In this document: one piece after another, positions 8,676-18,951 of the stretch
Numbering within the stretch: position 1 is the stretch's first letter
Layout: each line of letters begins with the position of its first letter
NCBI RefSeq assembly: GCF_013030265.1
Contig: NZ_WPZQ01000008.1
Coordinates: forward strand, 1-64,000
Direction: 5' to 3'
Origin: Ruegeria arenilitoris
GTDB lineage: Bacteria > Pseudomonadota > Alphaproteobacteria > Rhodobacterales > Rhodobacteraceae
DNA length: 64,000 nucleotides
Program-made: the position numbers and the translations under genes
Notes under the pieces: generated by a model
What the model was told of the DNA's origin: nothing
The model's database searches: none
Seen by the model: the letters and a program-made list of their open reading frames with translations, nothing else

Positions 8676-9047
8676 ATGTCTTACGTCAGAGTCGCTTCAG
8701 TCGAATCCGGAACCTTCGCTCTACAAAAGAAGCTCCCACCCAATGTCGTCGTGAGCGCAGAGGGTACTGTCACAACCAGCGGCTGGAAAAATGGAGAGCT
8801 GACATCATGGGTCTATGTCACCCCCCCAGAGGATGGAATACTTGATCTAGATTTTGTCGCCGAGAGGCCATCTGGCCTTGTTCTTCAAGTTATTTCGCCC
8901 ATTGCTGGCCAATGCGTTCTAATCGATGTTGATCTTGAGAACTACTGGGGGCCAGGGAAACCGTTAACAGGTTTCAGAATTCACGCTGCAAATAATGAAA
9001 TCGTCGTCCCAATGGGCGAAAGCATCAAGGAACCCATTGTGCTTTAG
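8676..9047 (+). CDS. Hypothetical 123-residue protein
   Basis: Starts at the ATG at 8676 behind AAAGGAA. The sequence looks like a small all-beta protein (alternating hydrophobic residues, many Gly, Pro and Val), with no signal peptide or membrane segment. No family recognised. It is the first gene inside element A next to its distal att, a common place for cargo. Function unknown. Confidence 0.5.
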   Translation: MSYVRVASVESGTFALQKKLPPNVVVSAEGTVTTSGWKNGELTSWVYVTPPEDGILDLDFVAERPSGLVLQVISPIAGQCVLIDVDLENYWGPGKPLTGFRIHAANNEIVVPMGESIKEPIVL

Positions 9048-9201
9048 GTCGACATACAACCGTAGTGATCACCAATCAGACTTCGACTAACGAGCGCGGA
9101 TTGGTGTTCACACGGTGAATACGCATTATGGCGTGTCTCACTTCGCCTATCGCTGTTTGAGTAAATACAGTATTTTCAATGCAGTGCCCTATGGCACATT
9201 A

Positions 9202-9522
9202 TCAATCCCCCAGCATCATCGTAGTCCAAGTCTGAATCAATCGGGACGGTCGCCGGATTGCCACGCGACCCAAATGTTCGGGTTTAGGACGCCACGCCCG
9301 CGTATCAACGAACTCACGACCGTGCTTGTGACACGGGAACGGGGCTTGATGGACCGGCCAATCCGGACCAACAACTTTGACCAGATCTTCAGCGAGGAAA
9401 TTTACCTTCCGCTGACACAAATTACAGCGCAGTGTTATAACCTGTTTGTCCCGCGCCGCATCCTTCATCTTGCGGACGGGCTTTCCGGGGTGCGGATGTA
9501 TCGGGGGATTCGCGGCGGGCAT
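9202..9522 (-). CDS. Small zinc-ribbon-like protein
   Basis: 106 residues with CNLC near residue 33 and a second Cys/His pair (CHKH) about 30 residues later, a plausible zinc site. The conserved-looking segment FVDTRAWRPKPEHLGR and a basic C-terminus suggest a real small protein of the kind often seen in Rhodobacteraceae. It is convergent with or opposite to its neighbours and has no evident operon. Function unknown. Confidence 0.5.
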   Translation of the reverse strand: MPAANPPIHPHPGKPVRKMKDAARDKQVITLRCNLCQRKVNFLAEDLVKVVGPDWPVHQAPFPCHKHGREFVDTRAWRPKPEHLGRVAIRRPSRLIQTWTTMMLGD

Positions 9523-9586
9523 AATGAGAACACTTAGGGAACATTTCTAACTTGTCCAATCCAAATTTCATCCCTAGCCTGACCAG

Positions 9587-10249
9587 ATGTGCAATCTGTA
9601 TTCCAACACAACCAGCCGACAGGCAATCATCGATATCACCGAAGCCATGACGGTGGCCGAGGCCGTGGGCAACCTTGCGCCTCAGCCTGGCATCTATCCG
9701 GACTACTCAGCACCGATCACGCGGATTCATAAAGGCGAGCGGCAACTCACCATGGCCAGATGGGGCATGCCGAGCCCTGTGTTCGCCTTGAAAGGCAAAA
9801 AAGTGGATCGGGGTGTCACCAACGTCCGGAACACAAAGAGCCCGCACTGGCGGCGCTGGTTGGGTGTGGAAAACAGATGTGTGGTGCCGTTTACCTCATT
9901 CTCCGAACCCGGGCGAAACGCCGAAGGTAAATCCGAGCCGGTTTGGTTTGCGCTTAACCAAGATCGACCGCTGGCTTTCTTTGCCGGGATATGGACGAAC
10001 TGGACAAGCGTTCGAAAGCTCAAGGAAGGTGAAGTAACAACCGACCTATTTGGGTTCCTGACGACTGAGCCAAATGATGTCGTGGGTGCGATTCACCCCA
10101 AGGCGATGCCGGTCATACTCACCGGTCAAAACGAGATCGAAATATGGCTAACCGCCCCTTGGGAGGAGGCGCAAGCTCTGCAACGCCCCCTGCCCGATGG
10201 CGTTCTGGAAATCGTCGCACGCAGCGCACCGCAAGATGGGTCAGCGTAG
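9587..10249 (+). CDS. SRAP/HMCES-family abasic-site DNA-protein crosslink protein (YedK-like)
   Basis: 220 residues. Met-Cys at the N-terminus (MCNLYS) places the catalytic Cys2 that crosslinks to abasic sites in single-stranded DNA. Other family marks are TMARWGMPSP, the VRNTKSPHWRRWL segment with NRCVVPFTSFSEP (active Glu), and HPKAMPVIL with the active His. The length is normal for the family. Known members protect abasic sites during replication and are often near SOS or mobile genes. Here it stands alone in the left cargo region of element A. Confidence 0.9.
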   Translation: MCNLYSNTTSRQAIIDITEAMTVAEAVGNLAPQPGIYPDYSAPITRIHKGERQLTMARWGMPSPVFALKGKKVDRGVTNVRNTKSPHWRRWLGVENRCVVPFTSFSEPGRNAEGKSEPVWFALNQDRPLAFFAGIWTNWTSVRKLKEGEVTTDLFGFLTTEPNDVVGAIHPKAMPVILTGQNEIEIWLTAPWEEAQALQRPLPDGVLEIVARSAPQDGSA

Positions 10250-10326
10250 ATCGCGAGCTGAAGCGTCAGTCGAACATCCTTAGCGGGCTGTGTCGTTCAA
10301 AACGCTGCACAGGAAGCCACTGATAG

Positions 10327-10692
10327 ATGCCGACCAATAGCAGATCCCGAAAGAAGGCCGCTGACGAGAAGTACTTCCCGATCAAGGTTCGGGTGTGCGT
10401 CCCAGAGGAAGGATTTGGGCAGAAGATGAACGAAATCCAGAACTGGCTGAATGAATGCGCTGGCATCGGTCATTGGGGCTGGAACGGAGACATGATCCTG
10501 TCACGCGGATCCCGAGACGCCATGTCATTCTATCTGCTGGACATCGATGTGGCCGTCACGCTGATCGAAAGGTTCGGCCTGACACTCGCCACTGCCGATC
10601 CTGAGTTGTGTGGCGAGGGATCGTTTAAGTTCATCCAGCCTGTTGAAGAAGTAGCACCAGCTTCATGCTGCGCGAGTGACAGGCAAGGCTAA
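10327..10692 (+). CDS. Hypothetical 121-residue cytoplasmic protein
   Basis: Starts at 10327 behind AGGAAG. The N-terminus is basic (RSRKKAADEKYFP); the core has a ferredoxin-like alternation (IKVRVCVPEEGFGQKMNEI, MSFYLLDIDVAVTLIERFGL). No signal peptide or known domain. It follows the SRAP gene by 77 bp on the same strand and could be co-transcribed. Function unknown. Confidence 0.5.
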   Translation: MPTNSRSRKKAADEKYFPIKVRVCVPEEGFGQKMNEIQNWLNECAGIGHWGWNGDMILSRGSRDAMSFYLLDIDVAVTLIERFGLTLATADPELCGEGSFKFIQPVEEVAPASCCASDRQG

Positions 10693-10808
10693 GTTACAAC
10701 CAGCAAAGCAGCTTACCCAAAAATGATTGGCTACAAAATCAACTTTTTCTTTCATTTTGCGATCTATTGATCTTAGGTGAAACAGAAAGGTTTTAGTAGG
10801 AATTGCAT

Positions 10809-11600
10809 ATGCTTAGATCCATTCAACTCTTGGCCGCCATATTGTCATCCGGAACAATCGCGCATGCGGAAACTGAAACGGATGAAACTGCCAACAGGAT
10901 TCACAACCAATGGAAACTCACTCACGTCTGGGCGCAACAGCCGTCTGGAAACGAGACTGGGTACGGCACGCTAATTGCCAACACAAGCGAACTTCGGACG
11001 TACATATTGTGTAGGGACGGTCAGATTATGGATACCACCTCAGAGTCGGAGGAGCTTGAAATCTACACCGACAATGAGCGAGTTGGTGTTAACAACGCAA
11101 GCTTGCCGCCCGGTTCGTGCGCGGTAGTGACAGGCAAAAAAGTAGTCCTATGGAGCAGACAACCCAGGATCGCCAACCCTTATCACGGACACTATTTTGA
11201 GGGAAGCGTTGCACCGCTAGACAACGAAACACTGCAAGGCTTTCACATGACGCCGGTATCTTCGGACTGGACTATGGATTGGTACTCTATCGCGACGGAC
11301 AGTAAACCTTCCTCGGTCCTTATATCCGGCGTTCCAGGGTTCTACGAACTTTGTATTCACAAAACTAAGCAGTTCCCAGAGCCTGCCAATGTTGAACGTT
11401 ATGTCACCGCACAGGTTTTGGTGGACGGACAACCGGTCCAAGGGTTTGGCAAGGCGCTTGAACTTCGGACTGGCAACTGTGTCTTCTTAGAGGGTGAAGA
11501 CATTGAGGTTGGGTGGCATTCAATGACATCTGGCACTACCAGCTACAGAGTCACAGGCACTCTTTGGAAGATATCGGATCGACTGTTACCTAATCAGTAG
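10809..11600 (+). CDS. Secreted hypothetical protein
   Basis: 263 residues from the ATG at 10809 (TAGGA eight nt upstream; the TTG at 10803 is less likely). A signal peptide (LLAAILSSGTIAHAE) is followed by two similar-looking beta-rich halves, each with a Cys pair (TYILCRDGQ...GSCAVV and FYELCIHKT...GNCVFL). The internal similarity suggests a duplicated domain whose pairs may form disulphides. Family not recognised. First of a run of small exported proteins leading to the RTX gene. Confidence 0.6.
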   Translation: MLRSIQLLAAILSSGTIAHAETETDETANRIHNQWKLTHVWAQQPSGNETGYGTLIANTSELRTYILCRDGQIMDTTSESEELEIYTDNERVGVNNASLPPGSCAVVTGKKVVLWSRQPRIANPYHGHYFEGSVAPLDNETLQGFHMTPVSSDWTMDWYSIATDSKPSSVLISGVPGFYELCIHKTKQFPEPANVERYVTAQVLVDGQPVQGFGKALELRTGNCVFLEGEDIEVGWHSMTSGTTSYRVTGTLWKISDRLLPNQ

Positions 11601-11611
11601 CTGAGGAGCTG

Positions 11612-11680
11612 ATGGGCAAACTTCCGCAGCCATATGACGAGATAGCTGAAGATCTAAGGCCAAGAAAGTTCTGGGAATAG
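11612..11680 (+). CDS. Possible 22-residue small ORF
   Basis: Immediately after the secreted-protein gene, CTGAGGAGCTG precedes an ATG at 11612 that opens 22 codons (MGKLPQPYDEIAEDL...). The strong ribosome site is the only support. It may be the remnant of a longer downstream gene. Confidence 0.25.
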   Translation: MGKLPQPYDEIAEDLRPRKFWE

Positions 11681-12020
11681 GTAGCCTATCATGGGGTTCT
11701 GGACTTGTTTGCTATTCTCAGCATCTGGTTCGTTAATTGGCCGAAACCAAGCAAAGAGCCACAAAGGCAGCTTTGTGGTTAGTTCTTGTTATAGTCTTCA
11801 ATGCAGCCTCCTAACTCGTGACAACACGATCGGGTATCTGGCATCGGATTTACGCAGTGGTAAGTCCGTCTTAGCAACTTCGCAAACGCATCAGACAAGG
11901 CGTTGAATTGCTGGGCTTTTAGTCGTCAGACCAACCACACAATCGGAAGGGTGAGCATTGACCCCAACCACAATCTATGCATGCATGAGCAAAACTTATA
12001 CAAATTTCAAATTTGGGTAT
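11681..12020. other. About 340 bp without a recognisable gene
   Basis: Only short frames without family features. It contains the upstream region of the small secreted-protein operon at 12021. Confidence 0.4.
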
Positions 12021-12329
12021 ATGAGCAAGAGTTTGCAGAAAAAATCCTTAGCAAGCATGTTCCTTGGAACCTGTCTATGTCTCGGGATAATGCAACAGCC
12101 AACGCTGGCTGAGAGCTATGACCCAACTGCTTGTCAGATTCCTAAAAAGGATGCTCCAGCAGAACTCGGAATATGGCTCAACCGCAACCACAGTTTTAAC
12201 CTGGACGCTACAGTGTTGGAGCGGAACAGGTGGACGGAGACACTTCAGAAAGAAATTGGATTGCCTGGTCGTACCGGCGTCGGATCAGTCGGTGTTAAAT
12301 TGTGCTTGGACAACATCAAGAGGATCTAG
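12021..12329 (+). CDS. Small secreted protein, unknown function
   Basis: About 102 residues from the ATG at 12021. A basic N-region (MSKSLQKKS) and hydrophobic core (MFLGTCLCLGIM) form a signal peptide, with cleavage plausible after LAE. The mature part has two Cys. Its stop directly abuts the next ATG (12330), indicating an operon. Family not recognised. Confidence 0.5.
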   Translation: MSKSLQKKSLASMFLGTCLCLGIMQQPTLAESYDPTACQIPKKDAPAELGIWLNRNHSFNLDATVLERNRWTETLQKEIGLPGRTGVGSVGVKLCLDNIKRI

Positions 12330-12857
12330 ATGAACATGCGACACAAGATGAATAGAGTATTATATTGCTTACCTGTACTATTATTTTTTTCCGCTTTTGG
12401 TGATAGTCTTTTTGCGAACCAAATAGGAAATCAGAAAATAGAAACACTCTTAAGCAATTTCGCATCGCTGAAAACAATAGAGCCTTCAAAATTTAATAGG
12501 CCCCATTTTCCTACCGATCCTATAGAGGCGAGCTTTCGAACCACTAAGCGCTTCAATGTAAAAATTACCAATATTAATAAACTTGGAATATTGACAACCA
12601 CAAATAATCGCTCTTTCAGGTTGTGGGGTATAGTGCCAGATCAGGCGGCAATGAAATCTCTATTAGTCGGCGTTGATCTGTCATGTGAAGCATCAGGGCA
12701 AACTACTAGCCACAGGCGACGGGTTGATGTTGCTCAGTGTGATATAGCCACGGGCATTGATGGCACGAAAGAAGACGTTTCCAAGATACTAATAAATATA
12801 CACAGCTTAAGTGAATTCTGCGCCGAAACACTGGGCTGGTATGGCACTTGCGATTGA
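12330..12857 (+). CDS. Secreted protein resembling a staphylococcal-nuclease fold, catalytic residues not seen
   Basis: 175 residues starting directly after the preceding stop, behind AAGAGGA. It has a signal peptide ([13 protein letters not shown]). The C-terminal 100 residues follow an SNase-like layout: beta strands around [10 protein letters not shown], a Cys after the loop (VDLSCEAS), RVDVAQCDI, and a final helix ending [13 protein letters not shown]. The GDT motif and catalytic Arg/Glu expected of active nucleases are not visible, so it may be an inactive relative. The region is more AT-rich than its neighbours. It precedes the RTX gene by 26 bp. Confidence 0.4.
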   Translation: MNMRHKMNRVLYCLPVLLFFSAFGDSLFANQIGNQKIETLLSNFASLKTIEPSKFNRPHFPTDPIEASFRTTKRFNVKITNINKLGILTTTNNRSFRLWGIVPDQAAMKSLLVGVDLSCEASGQTTSHRRRVDVAQCDIATGIDGTKEDVSKILINIHSLSEFCAETLGWYGTCD

Positions 12858-12883
12858 TTTTAAATAACTTAGAAAGTCAGAAT

Positions 12884-15800
12884 ATGTCATTCAATGATGT
12901 CCTTTCCAAATTTGGACTTAACTCCAATTCTTTAACTGAATTCGAACTTGAAACGAAGACAGTACTTCAGAACATTTACGACACCAAATCTGGTAAAGTT
13001 TTCTTAGAGAAATTTGTTTCCGATCAACGAAACTTTCGAATTATTTTCGAAAACGACACGGCCTATGCTGATGTGACCAGCACCGCAGACGGGTTGGAAT
13101 ACAATGTCTACATCGACTACGAGTGGGTACGAAACAACACCTTTTATCTCACTGCAAATGGGCAAGTGAATAAGTTTAGTGCGGAGCAGATTCTAGTACA
13201 TGAGTTAACGCATAATCTACTGGATGAAGATGACCCCACCGAGTTTTCAGAATATATGGACCCTGAGAAGAGTCAGGGTAACATGGTAAAGCAGGAAAAC
13301 TTAGTTGCCATAGACCTTGGACTCGACCCAAGAACGACTATTTCAGCAGCTTCCGGTGCCTCTCCCGTTTACCAATCGATAGTCCAGCTTGAGGAAAACA
13401 AAATATATGCACCTGGAATTGAGAAGGTGGATGTAGTTTTCTCCGAAGTATTTTTCGCAATCACTCATATAGATCTGTCTGAGTTCAATCAGAGCTACAC
13501 CTACCTCCTCGTTTTAGGCGATGATGGACATACAGTCACGGGTAGTTCAAACAGAGATTTTTTGCATTTTGGAGGGGGCGACGATAGAGCAATAGGGTCG
13601 CTGGGCAGTGACTATCTTGATGGCGGCGAGAACGCCGACGGCAGCGTTGACAATGATACACTTAGTTATGGTGAGTTTGCATCAGGGATCGAAATCAGCC
13701 TCCACCAGGGAGCAACCTCAAGTTCTGCTGCAGTGTTTAGCGCTACAGATGTGAATTCCCCTAATGCTTGGCGAGACCTATTTACAAACTTTGAGAACCT
13801 TACGCTTACGGCGCACGACGATGTCGTTAACTTCAATCCCGCACTGTTTGATCTGAATGTCGACGGAAACGGTGGCATTGACGCCGGTCTTTCCTCTGAA
13901 AAAGGCGATCTGTTGGATGCCTCGGACATGGATGCGGCGATTGAGGTAACGCTCGCTGATCCGGATGACGGAAATGGATCCATCGTTTCGGGCGACAGCT
14001 CTCTTGCAATCAAAGGCTTCGAGAACGTTACAGGCACCGATCATAACGATCAAATTACGGGCAACTCCGAAAACAACATCCTCAAGGGAGGCGGCGGCGC
14101 TGATGTTCTTCGTGGAGAAGGTGGGAACGATACCATCTACTTCGATGCTCAAGATACCGAGGTCGACGGTGGTGAAGGGCGTGACATTGCGATTGTCGAA
14201 GGGACGGATGCAGTTGAACTGGACCTGAATGCCACGAATTTTGAAGTTGCCATCGGCGGTGTCGGTGAGGATGTGTTTCACATGGCGAGCGGAGAGATGG
14301 CGGCGGGTGGAGCCGGAATCGACACGTTCCACATAGACCTGACGGGGGATGGCGCGGGTAGCCAATTGGACCCTGACGGAAAGGGTCCGGCAATACTCTT
14401 TGGCGGAAAAGGAGCTGACAAGTTCTATTTTGACAGCCGTGCGGGTATTTTGACTGTTAACGTTGAAGGACTGACGGAAGAGAACTTTGCGGATTTTGAC
14501 TTAAGCCTGCTGGGCTTGGGAGCCAATTTTGACTGGTCACTTTTCGATGCCGTCATCATCAACCCAGACGCGACCGACGAGTTTCACAGAACCGTATTCA
14601 AAGGTGGAGTAGGTGAGCCAACACGGGAAGAACTTGTCCCGATTGGCGTTAAGAGGATCGATTATGAAATTTGGGATTCACCGGGATCTCAGAGTTACAC
14701 CCCTCCTGAAGGAGGGGTGTCAGCCTATGATCTTCCCGCGATCAAAATGGGTACCGTCAAAAACCTTGATGTGGATCTGCCGAGTTATCAAACGTTGAGC
14801 GAAAGCTACGATTCAAACGATCCTAAAACTCATAGTGCTGATCTCGTTGGCACCTTTAATGTTTCCTTTCTGGGGTCTGAAATATCCTGGGTCCAAACTG
14901 TTTATAGTGGCAGCGCCCGGGGTTATAGGATCGATGCTCCCATTGGGGGCTATGTGCCGGGTGGCCCCGGAGTGGTTGCGACGTTCACCAAGTATACTGT
15001 TGGTGAAGATGGCGAAACTAGTCACGAGCGAGACTATGAGTATGTCATGACCTATGGCGTGCGCAACGATGGAACCCGATATTATGACCGAGATGATGTC
15101 GAGATCCAAAGTACTGCCAACTTGAGCTCATGGTATGTCGCTGGTGGATCATTTGTTGGAACTTCGCTTGTAACGAACAACGATATCACCGCCATTATGC
15201 CGAATAGCAGCGGGCGCGAGAAGATCGGCGAAGAGATCTTTGTCAGCGCCAACGTTGGAGATGGTCAGAAGACCTATACGAACTTTGACATCTTCAAGAA
15301 CGCAATCTCGATAGCTGGCACAAGTATCAATCCCACCTTGCAACAAGCGGGTGTTTCCATTTCTCAGCAAGGTGATGATGTTCTGATCACATACGGGAAT
15401 GGCGATACGATCACCCTGCTCGGTGTCTCACTGGCCGATTGGCAAAGCGCAGCAGGCCAACAATTTCTTGGCACGTCTGCTAACGACACCTTCACGGGAA
15501 CTGATCAGGCAGAGCTCTTTTCCGGCGCGGACGGGGATGACGAGATTGATGCTGGCGGAGGTGATGACGTAGTAGCCGGCGGAAGTGGCAACGATGTGCT
15601 CCGCGGTGGAGAGGGCAAAGACGACCTTCAGGGCGGTGACGGAAACGATACGCTTGAGGGTGGTGCCGGTGAAGATGTCCTGCTTGGCGGGAACGGAGTG
15701 GATGACATCGATGGCGGCGCAGATGATGACTTTCTCGATGGTGGTGACGGAAACGATACCCTGAACGGGGGAGCCGGCAATGACAAACTCTACGGTAGTT

Positions 15801-17530
15801 TGGGCTCAGACACACTCTACGGCGGCGACGGAAACGACACGATGTTTGGTGCAGGCGGTCTGTCTGCCGACGACAGTGTTGATTTCCTTTACGGCCAAGC
15901 AGGGGATGACACGCTTTATGGCGGTGGTGGTGCGGATACACTCGACGGAGGTTCCGGCACAGACCGGCTTTATGGAGGTGATGGGAACGACACACTGCTC
16001 GGCCAGGATGGCAATGATGACCTCAATGGTGGTGCGGGAGACGACACTCTGAATGGTGGCAATGGATCTGACTTTTTGGATGGAGGTGACGGGAACGACA
16101 CACTGTTTGGGGGTGACGGGAATGATGTCCTGTTCGATGGAAACGATACCCCATTTGGCCCTTCCGGAAACGACCTTTTGTCAGGCGGTGGTGGTGATGA
16201 CACGATCATCTACCAATCCGGTGATGATAGCATTGACGGAGGTCGCGGAGGGGTCGATACGCTCATCCTGGCCAAATACAGCTCTGATCAGGTGACTTTC
16301 CGTGTATCGGGGTCTGATGTGTACATTAAAACCCCTGATGGCGAAATCAAACTGACAGGCCAGATTGCATATGAAGTGGGCCACGCTCGTTCTAACATCG
16401 AAAGCCTAGTGTTTTCTGATGGCACTATGGATGAGGCTGGTACTCGTCAGCGTGCCATAGAAGATCAGGCAACGGATGGAGACGACACAATCAACGGCAC
16501 CAACACCGGCGAACAGATTACAGCGGGATCCGGTAACGATGAAGTCTATGCCAAAGGCGGTGATGATACGATACTTTATCAGACCGGAGACCTCATCATC
16601 CATGGCCGCAGCCACAACACCGGTAACGATACACTGGATCTGAGAAAATACAGCTCAAATCAAGTCACGTTTGAGAATTCGGGGGCAAATGTTCTGATCC
16701 GCACCCCGGATGGCGTGATTACGTTGGCGTATCAGAACGAATACGACATCGGCAGCACAGCCACGAACATCGAGAACATTCTGTTTTCGGATACCAGTCT
16801 CGATGAAATTGGCATTCGGGGTCGTGCACTAGCGGATCAGCAGACCGCTGGGAATGATCAGATTGTTGGCACAAATTTCGATGACGTGATTTCGGCTGGC
16901 AGCGGCAACGATACCATCACGGTCTCGGGGGGTGATGACACGATCATTTATCACTCAGGAAACGATGTGATCAACGGGTTGAAAGCCAATGGCGGGAATG
17001 ACACGCTCGACCTAACGAAGTACAGCTCAGATCAGGTAACCTTCAAGAATCTCGAAGATCACGTGGTGATTGAAACCCCAGATGGCACGATTACACTTCG
17101 GTACCAGAACAAGTTTGAGATCGGCCTCGGGCGGGGCAACATCGAAGTGGTTTCGTTCTCTGACAAGCAATTGACTGAGCTCGACATCCGTGAGCGCTCA
17201 ATTAACGACCGGGCAACCGATAGTAATGACGTACTGCGGGGCTCAAGGTATAATGACACGCTGAGTGGTGGGGAAGGCAATGATACTCTGACAGGGTGGA
17301 CCGGTGCTGATACGTTTATCTTCGCCGACAACTTCGGAGACGACGAGATCACCGATTTTGAGGACGGCTCGGATCTGATCAGGATCGACATCGATGGCCT
17401 GACGTTTGCGGATCTCACAATCACGGACAACAACGGAGACGTCGGGATAGCGATTGCCAATCACGGAACCATTACCGTGAGCAACCTAAATGCGTCCATA
17501 CTTACGGAAGATGATTTCGTGTTTGTTTAA
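12884..17530 (+). CDS. Large RTX protein with N-terminal M91-like metalloprotease site
   Basis: 1548 residues from the ATG at 12884 (upstream AGAAAG; the TTG at 12848 is less likely). VHELTHNLL (His106) with downstream acidic residues and [14 protein letters not shown] resembles the M91/NleD-type zinc protease domain attached to many RTX proteins. Residues about 865-1090 are a dense array of Ca-binding nonapeptides (GGxGxDxLx). Three tandem 120-residue units follow, then a terminal RTX block and a C-terminal type I secretion-like tail ending in a hydrophobic motif (DDFVFV). No signal peptide is present, as expected for type I export. No ABC exporter or membrane fusion gene is in the window. 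The target is unknown. Confidence 0.85.
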   Translation: MSFNDVLSKFGLNSNSLTEFELETKTVLQNIYDTKSGKVFLEKFVSDQRNFRIIFENDTAYADVTSTADGLEYNVYIDYEWVRNNTFYLTANGQVNKFSAEQILVHELTHNLLDEDDPTEFSEYMDPEKSQGNMVKQENLVAIDLGLDPRTTISAASGASPVYQSIVQLEENKIYAPGIEKVDVVFSEVFFAITHIDLSEFNQSYTYLLVLGDDGHTVTGSSNRDFLHFGGGDDRAIGSLGSDYLDGGENADGSVDNDTLSYGEFASGIEISLHQGATSSSAAVFSATDVNSPNAWRDLFTNFENLTLTAHDDVVNFNPALFDLNVDGNGGIDAGLSSEKGDLLDASDMDAAIEVTLADPDDGNGSIVSGDSSLAIKGFENVTGTDHNDQITGNSENNILKGGGGADVLRGEGGNDTIYFDAQDTEVDGGEGRDIAIVEGTDAVELDLNATNFEVAIGGVGEDVFHMASGEMAAGGAGIDTFHIDLTGDGAGSQLDPDGKGPAILFGGKGADKFYFDSRAGILTVNVEGLTEENFADFDLSLLGLGANFDWSLFDAVIINPDATDEFHRTVFKGGVGEPTREELVPIGVKRIDYEIWDSPGSQSYTPPEGGVSAYDLPAIKMGTVKNLDVDLPSYQTLSESYDSNDPKTHSADLVGTFNVSFLGSEISWVQTVYSGSARGYRIDAPIGGYVPGGPGVVATFTKYTVGEDGETSHERDYEYVMTYGVRNDGTRYYDRDDVEIQSTANLSSWYVAGGSFVGTSLVTNNDITAIMPNSSGREKIGEEIFVSANVGDGQKTYTNFDIFKNAISIAGTSINPTLQQAGVSISQQGDDVLITYGNGDTITLLGVSLADWQSAAGQQFLGTSANDTFTGTDQAELFSGADGDDEIDAGGGDDVVAGGSGNDVLRGGEGKDDLQGGDGNDTLEGGAGEDVLLGGNGVDDIDGGADDDFLDGGDGNDTLNGGAGNDKLYGSLGSDTLYGGDGNDTMFGAGGLSADDSVDFLYGQAGDDTLYGGGGADTLDGGSGTDRLYGGDGNDTLLGQDGNDDLNGGAGDDTLNGGNGSDFLDGGDGNDTLFGGDGNDVLFDGNDTPFGPSGNDLLSGGGGDDTIIYQSGDDSIDGGRGGVDTLILAKYSSDQVTFRVSGSDVYIKTPDGEIKLTGQIAYEVGHARSNIESLVFSDGTMDEAGTRQRAIEDQATDGDDTINGTNTGEQITAGSGNDEVYAKGGDDTILYQTGDLIIHGRSHNTGNDTLDLRKYSSNQVTFENSGANVLIRTPDGVITLAYQNEYDIGSTATNIENILFSDTSLDEIGIRGRALADQQTAGNDQIVGTNFDDVISAGSGNDTITVSGGDDTIIYHSGNDVINGLKANGGNDTLDLTKYSSDQVTFKNLEDHVVIETPDGTITLRYQNKFEIGLGRGNIEVVSFSDKQLTELDIRERSINDRATDSNDVLRGSRYNDTLSGGEGNDTLTGWTGADTFIFADNFGDDEITDFEDGSDLIRIDIDGLTFADLTITDNNGDVGIAIANHGTITVSNLNASILTEDDFVFV
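16190..17225 (+). repeat. Three tandem 120-residue units inside the RTX gene
   Basis: The protein repeats a unit about 120-125 residues long three times (DNA period about 365 bp). Each has a glycine-rich loop, then KYSSxQVTF, then TPDGxIxL, a Tyr/Asn segment, a NIExxxFSD strand and an acidic linker (AxxDQxTxGND). Units start near 16200, 16560 and 16925. The copies have diverged, so the duplication is not recent. Confidence 0.8.
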
Positions 17531-17540
17531 CTACGCAACA

Positions 17541-17570
17541 GCCTGCCGACCACCATTTTGTCGGCAGGCA
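17541..17570. terminator. Hairpin between the convergent RTX and spanin genes
   Basis: GCCTGCCGAC and GTCGGCAGGC form a 10-bp perfect stem with a short loop, just after the RTX stop. There is no long T run, so termination efficiency is uncertain. Its position between converging genes supports a terminator role. Confidence 0.5.
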
Positions 17571-17616
17571 GTAATCTGTGTCCCCACTAGTCCTACTGGC
17601 TGAGATTCAGCCTGCC

Positions 17617-17847
17617 CTATGTAGGTATCAAGTACCGGTGGTCAGGACATGACAGCGAGAACACAGCGTAAGACTCCTGGATCTCATCTTGTGTCTGCTT
17701 TGTGTCTGATCGAGATCGGGTCGCAAGGCTCTTGCCCCACTGGGTGCAGAGCGCATCCTCAGTCGCGGTAGCCTCGACTTTCCATGTCTCGCACCCGCTT
17801 ATCAAGATTACGCTCAACGCGATCGTAGATTTCAGCAGCATTCTCAT
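17617..17847 (-). CDS. Rz1-like outer membrane lipoprotein (o-spanin)
   Basis: 76 residues from the ATG at 17847, preceded by GGAGG (6 nt). A lipobox (LISGC) ends the signal peptide, so the mature protein is a small lipoprotein. It overlaps the 3' half of the preceding gene (17759-17989) in another frame, the nested arrangement typical of phage Rz/Rz1 pairs. Spanin pairs fuse inner and outer membranes at the end of lysis. The mature part lacks the usual proline richness, so the assignment depends on context. Confidence 0.6.
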   Translation of the reverse strand: MRMLLKSTIALSVILISGCETWKVEATATEDALCTQWGKSLATRSRSDTKQTQDEIQESYAVFSLSCPDHRYLIPT

Positions 17848-17989
17848 AGTCTGCCTCCTGTACCTCGCGCAGGACTTCCCTTTTGCCTTTGCGCTTTTGC
17901 ACCTTGCCATAGGCAAAAACCCCTATGACGGCGGCGAGCACGCCCAGTACCCATTGGACGGCCCCCGATCCCATAAGGAGATCAATCAC
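17759..17989 (-). CDS. Rz-like inner membrane protein (i-spanin)
   Basis: 76 residues from a GTG at 17989 that overlaps the stop of the upstream gene (GTGA). One N-terminal membrane segment (VQWVLGVLAAVIGVFAY) is followed by a charged helical region likely to form a coiled coil (VLREVQEADYENAAEIYDRV), as in i-spanins. The overlapping downstream lipoprotein gene supports a spanin pair. An internal ATG at 17974 is possible but lacks a ribosome site. Confidence 0.6.
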   Translation of the reverse strand: MIDLLMGSGAVQWVLGVLAAVIGVFAYGKVQKRKGKREVLREVQEADYENAAEIYDRVERNLDKRVRDMESRGYRD

Positions 17990-18186
17990 GTCAGACCGCC
18001 TTTCAGCTTGGCCCAACGACTGCCGGCGAATGTGGCGGCATAGCCGACAACACCCATCACGAGCGCTTTCATGTTTTCAATCTGGATGGTGATGGTGCCC
18101 GCTTCAGGGTCGAAGAGGATCAGTCCCTCTTTGGCCAGCATGGCAAACGCCGGGTAGAGAACGAGCATTCGAATAGTCAGCCACAT
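17986..18186 (-). CDS. Small membrane protein, probable holin
   Basis: 66 residues with two hydrophobic stretches (MLVLYPAFAMLAKEGLILF and MKALVMGVVGYAATFAG) and a basic C-terminus (RWAKLKGGL), the look of a class II holin. It lies between the endolysin and spanin genes, with a start/stop overlap downstream. Holins open the inner membrane to release the endolysin. The family itself was not recognised; size and position drive the call. Confidence 0.5.
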   Translation of the reverse strand: MWLTIRMLVLYPAFAMLAKEGLILFDPEAGTITIQIENMKALVMGVVGYAATFAGSRWAKLKGGLT

Positions 18187-18209
18187 GTTAATTCTCCTAC
18201 GTGGTGGTT

Positions 18210-18890
18210 TCAGGCTTCGTTTGAGGTTGTGGGGATACCGTCAGGCGTCACGTAGACGGGCTTGCCGCTGATCGGTGTGTCACTGGGCCAACGCGATGAC
18301 AAAAGGCGCTCTTTGGCGATGCGCGTAATGGTAACAGCATTGCGCTGATTACCGCCCAGGACGTGAAAATATGACGGGTCTTCACCGTGATAGAACCCGA
18401 CATGCCCTTTCCAGCCACTTGGTGAACCGCGCCAGAAAATCAGGCACGACCCGAACACCGGATGTGTCGGCTGACCGAAGTGTTTCCAGTTACGAGCACC
18501 AAGCGGGTTTTCGGGCAATTCGATCTCTGGCTGCCACTTCCGAAAACAGGTCGCAACGAAGGCCCCACACCACGGGATCTCGCGCGGGTCAATCCAACTG
18601 ACTGAAGCATCAAACCAACGAGACAGTGCCGAGGTATTCCGCTGCTCGTGCAGACCACGGACCCGAACAGCCTCATCCATCCATGGAATTGATGAAGCCT
18701 TAGCGTCAGGAGCCGAACGCAACGCCTCAAGCGTCAGCGGCCCGACATATGGCCGAGCCCTCAGGCCGATTGATCGCTTGAACGCCACCACAGCCGCATC
18801 GGTGCGAGGACCGCGGACGCCATCAATCGGACCCGGATTGAATCCGAGATCGAAGAGCCGGGTCTGTACCCAGCGATAGTCAACGCTCAT
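18210..18890 (-). CDS. Phage endolysin with peptidoglycan-binding and NlpC/CHAP-like peptidase domains
   Basis: 226 residues from the ATG at 18890 (GGAG 8 nt upstream). Residues 1-60 are a peptidoglycan-binding domain (VQTRLFDLGFNPGPIDGVRGPRT). The C-terminal part is the TIGR02594-type peptidase: catalytic Cys in WCGAFV, His in GHVGFYHG, and GGNQRNAV. It has no signal peptide, so it needs the upstream-acting holin. First gene of the lysis cassette after the tail genes. Confidence 0.85.
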   Translation of the reverse strand: MSVDYRWVQTRLFDLGFNPGPIDGVRGPRTDAAVVAFKRSIGLRARPYVGPLTLEALRSAPDAKASSIPWMDEAVRVRGLHEQRNTSALSRWFDASVSWIDPREIPWCGAFVATCFRKWQPEIELPENPLGARNWKHFGQPTHPVFGSCLIFWRGSPSGWKGHVGFYHGEDPSYFHVLGGNQRNAVTITRIAKERLLSSRWPSDTPISGKPVYVTPDGIPTTSNEA

Positions 18891-18951
18891 GGGAAATCTC
18901 CAACACAAAAGACCCCGCAGGCGGGGCATGAGGGGGTGAGTCTGGGGGTGC

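Noticed and set aside
15492-15995. 167-codon minus-strand frame rich in Arg and His
   Set aside because: It is the mirror of the GC-rich RTX repeats, which create long antisense frames.
15500-16200. CRISPR-like regular repeats
   Set aside because: The spacing reflects nonapeptide RTX coding repeats; no palindromic repeat with unique spacers is seen.
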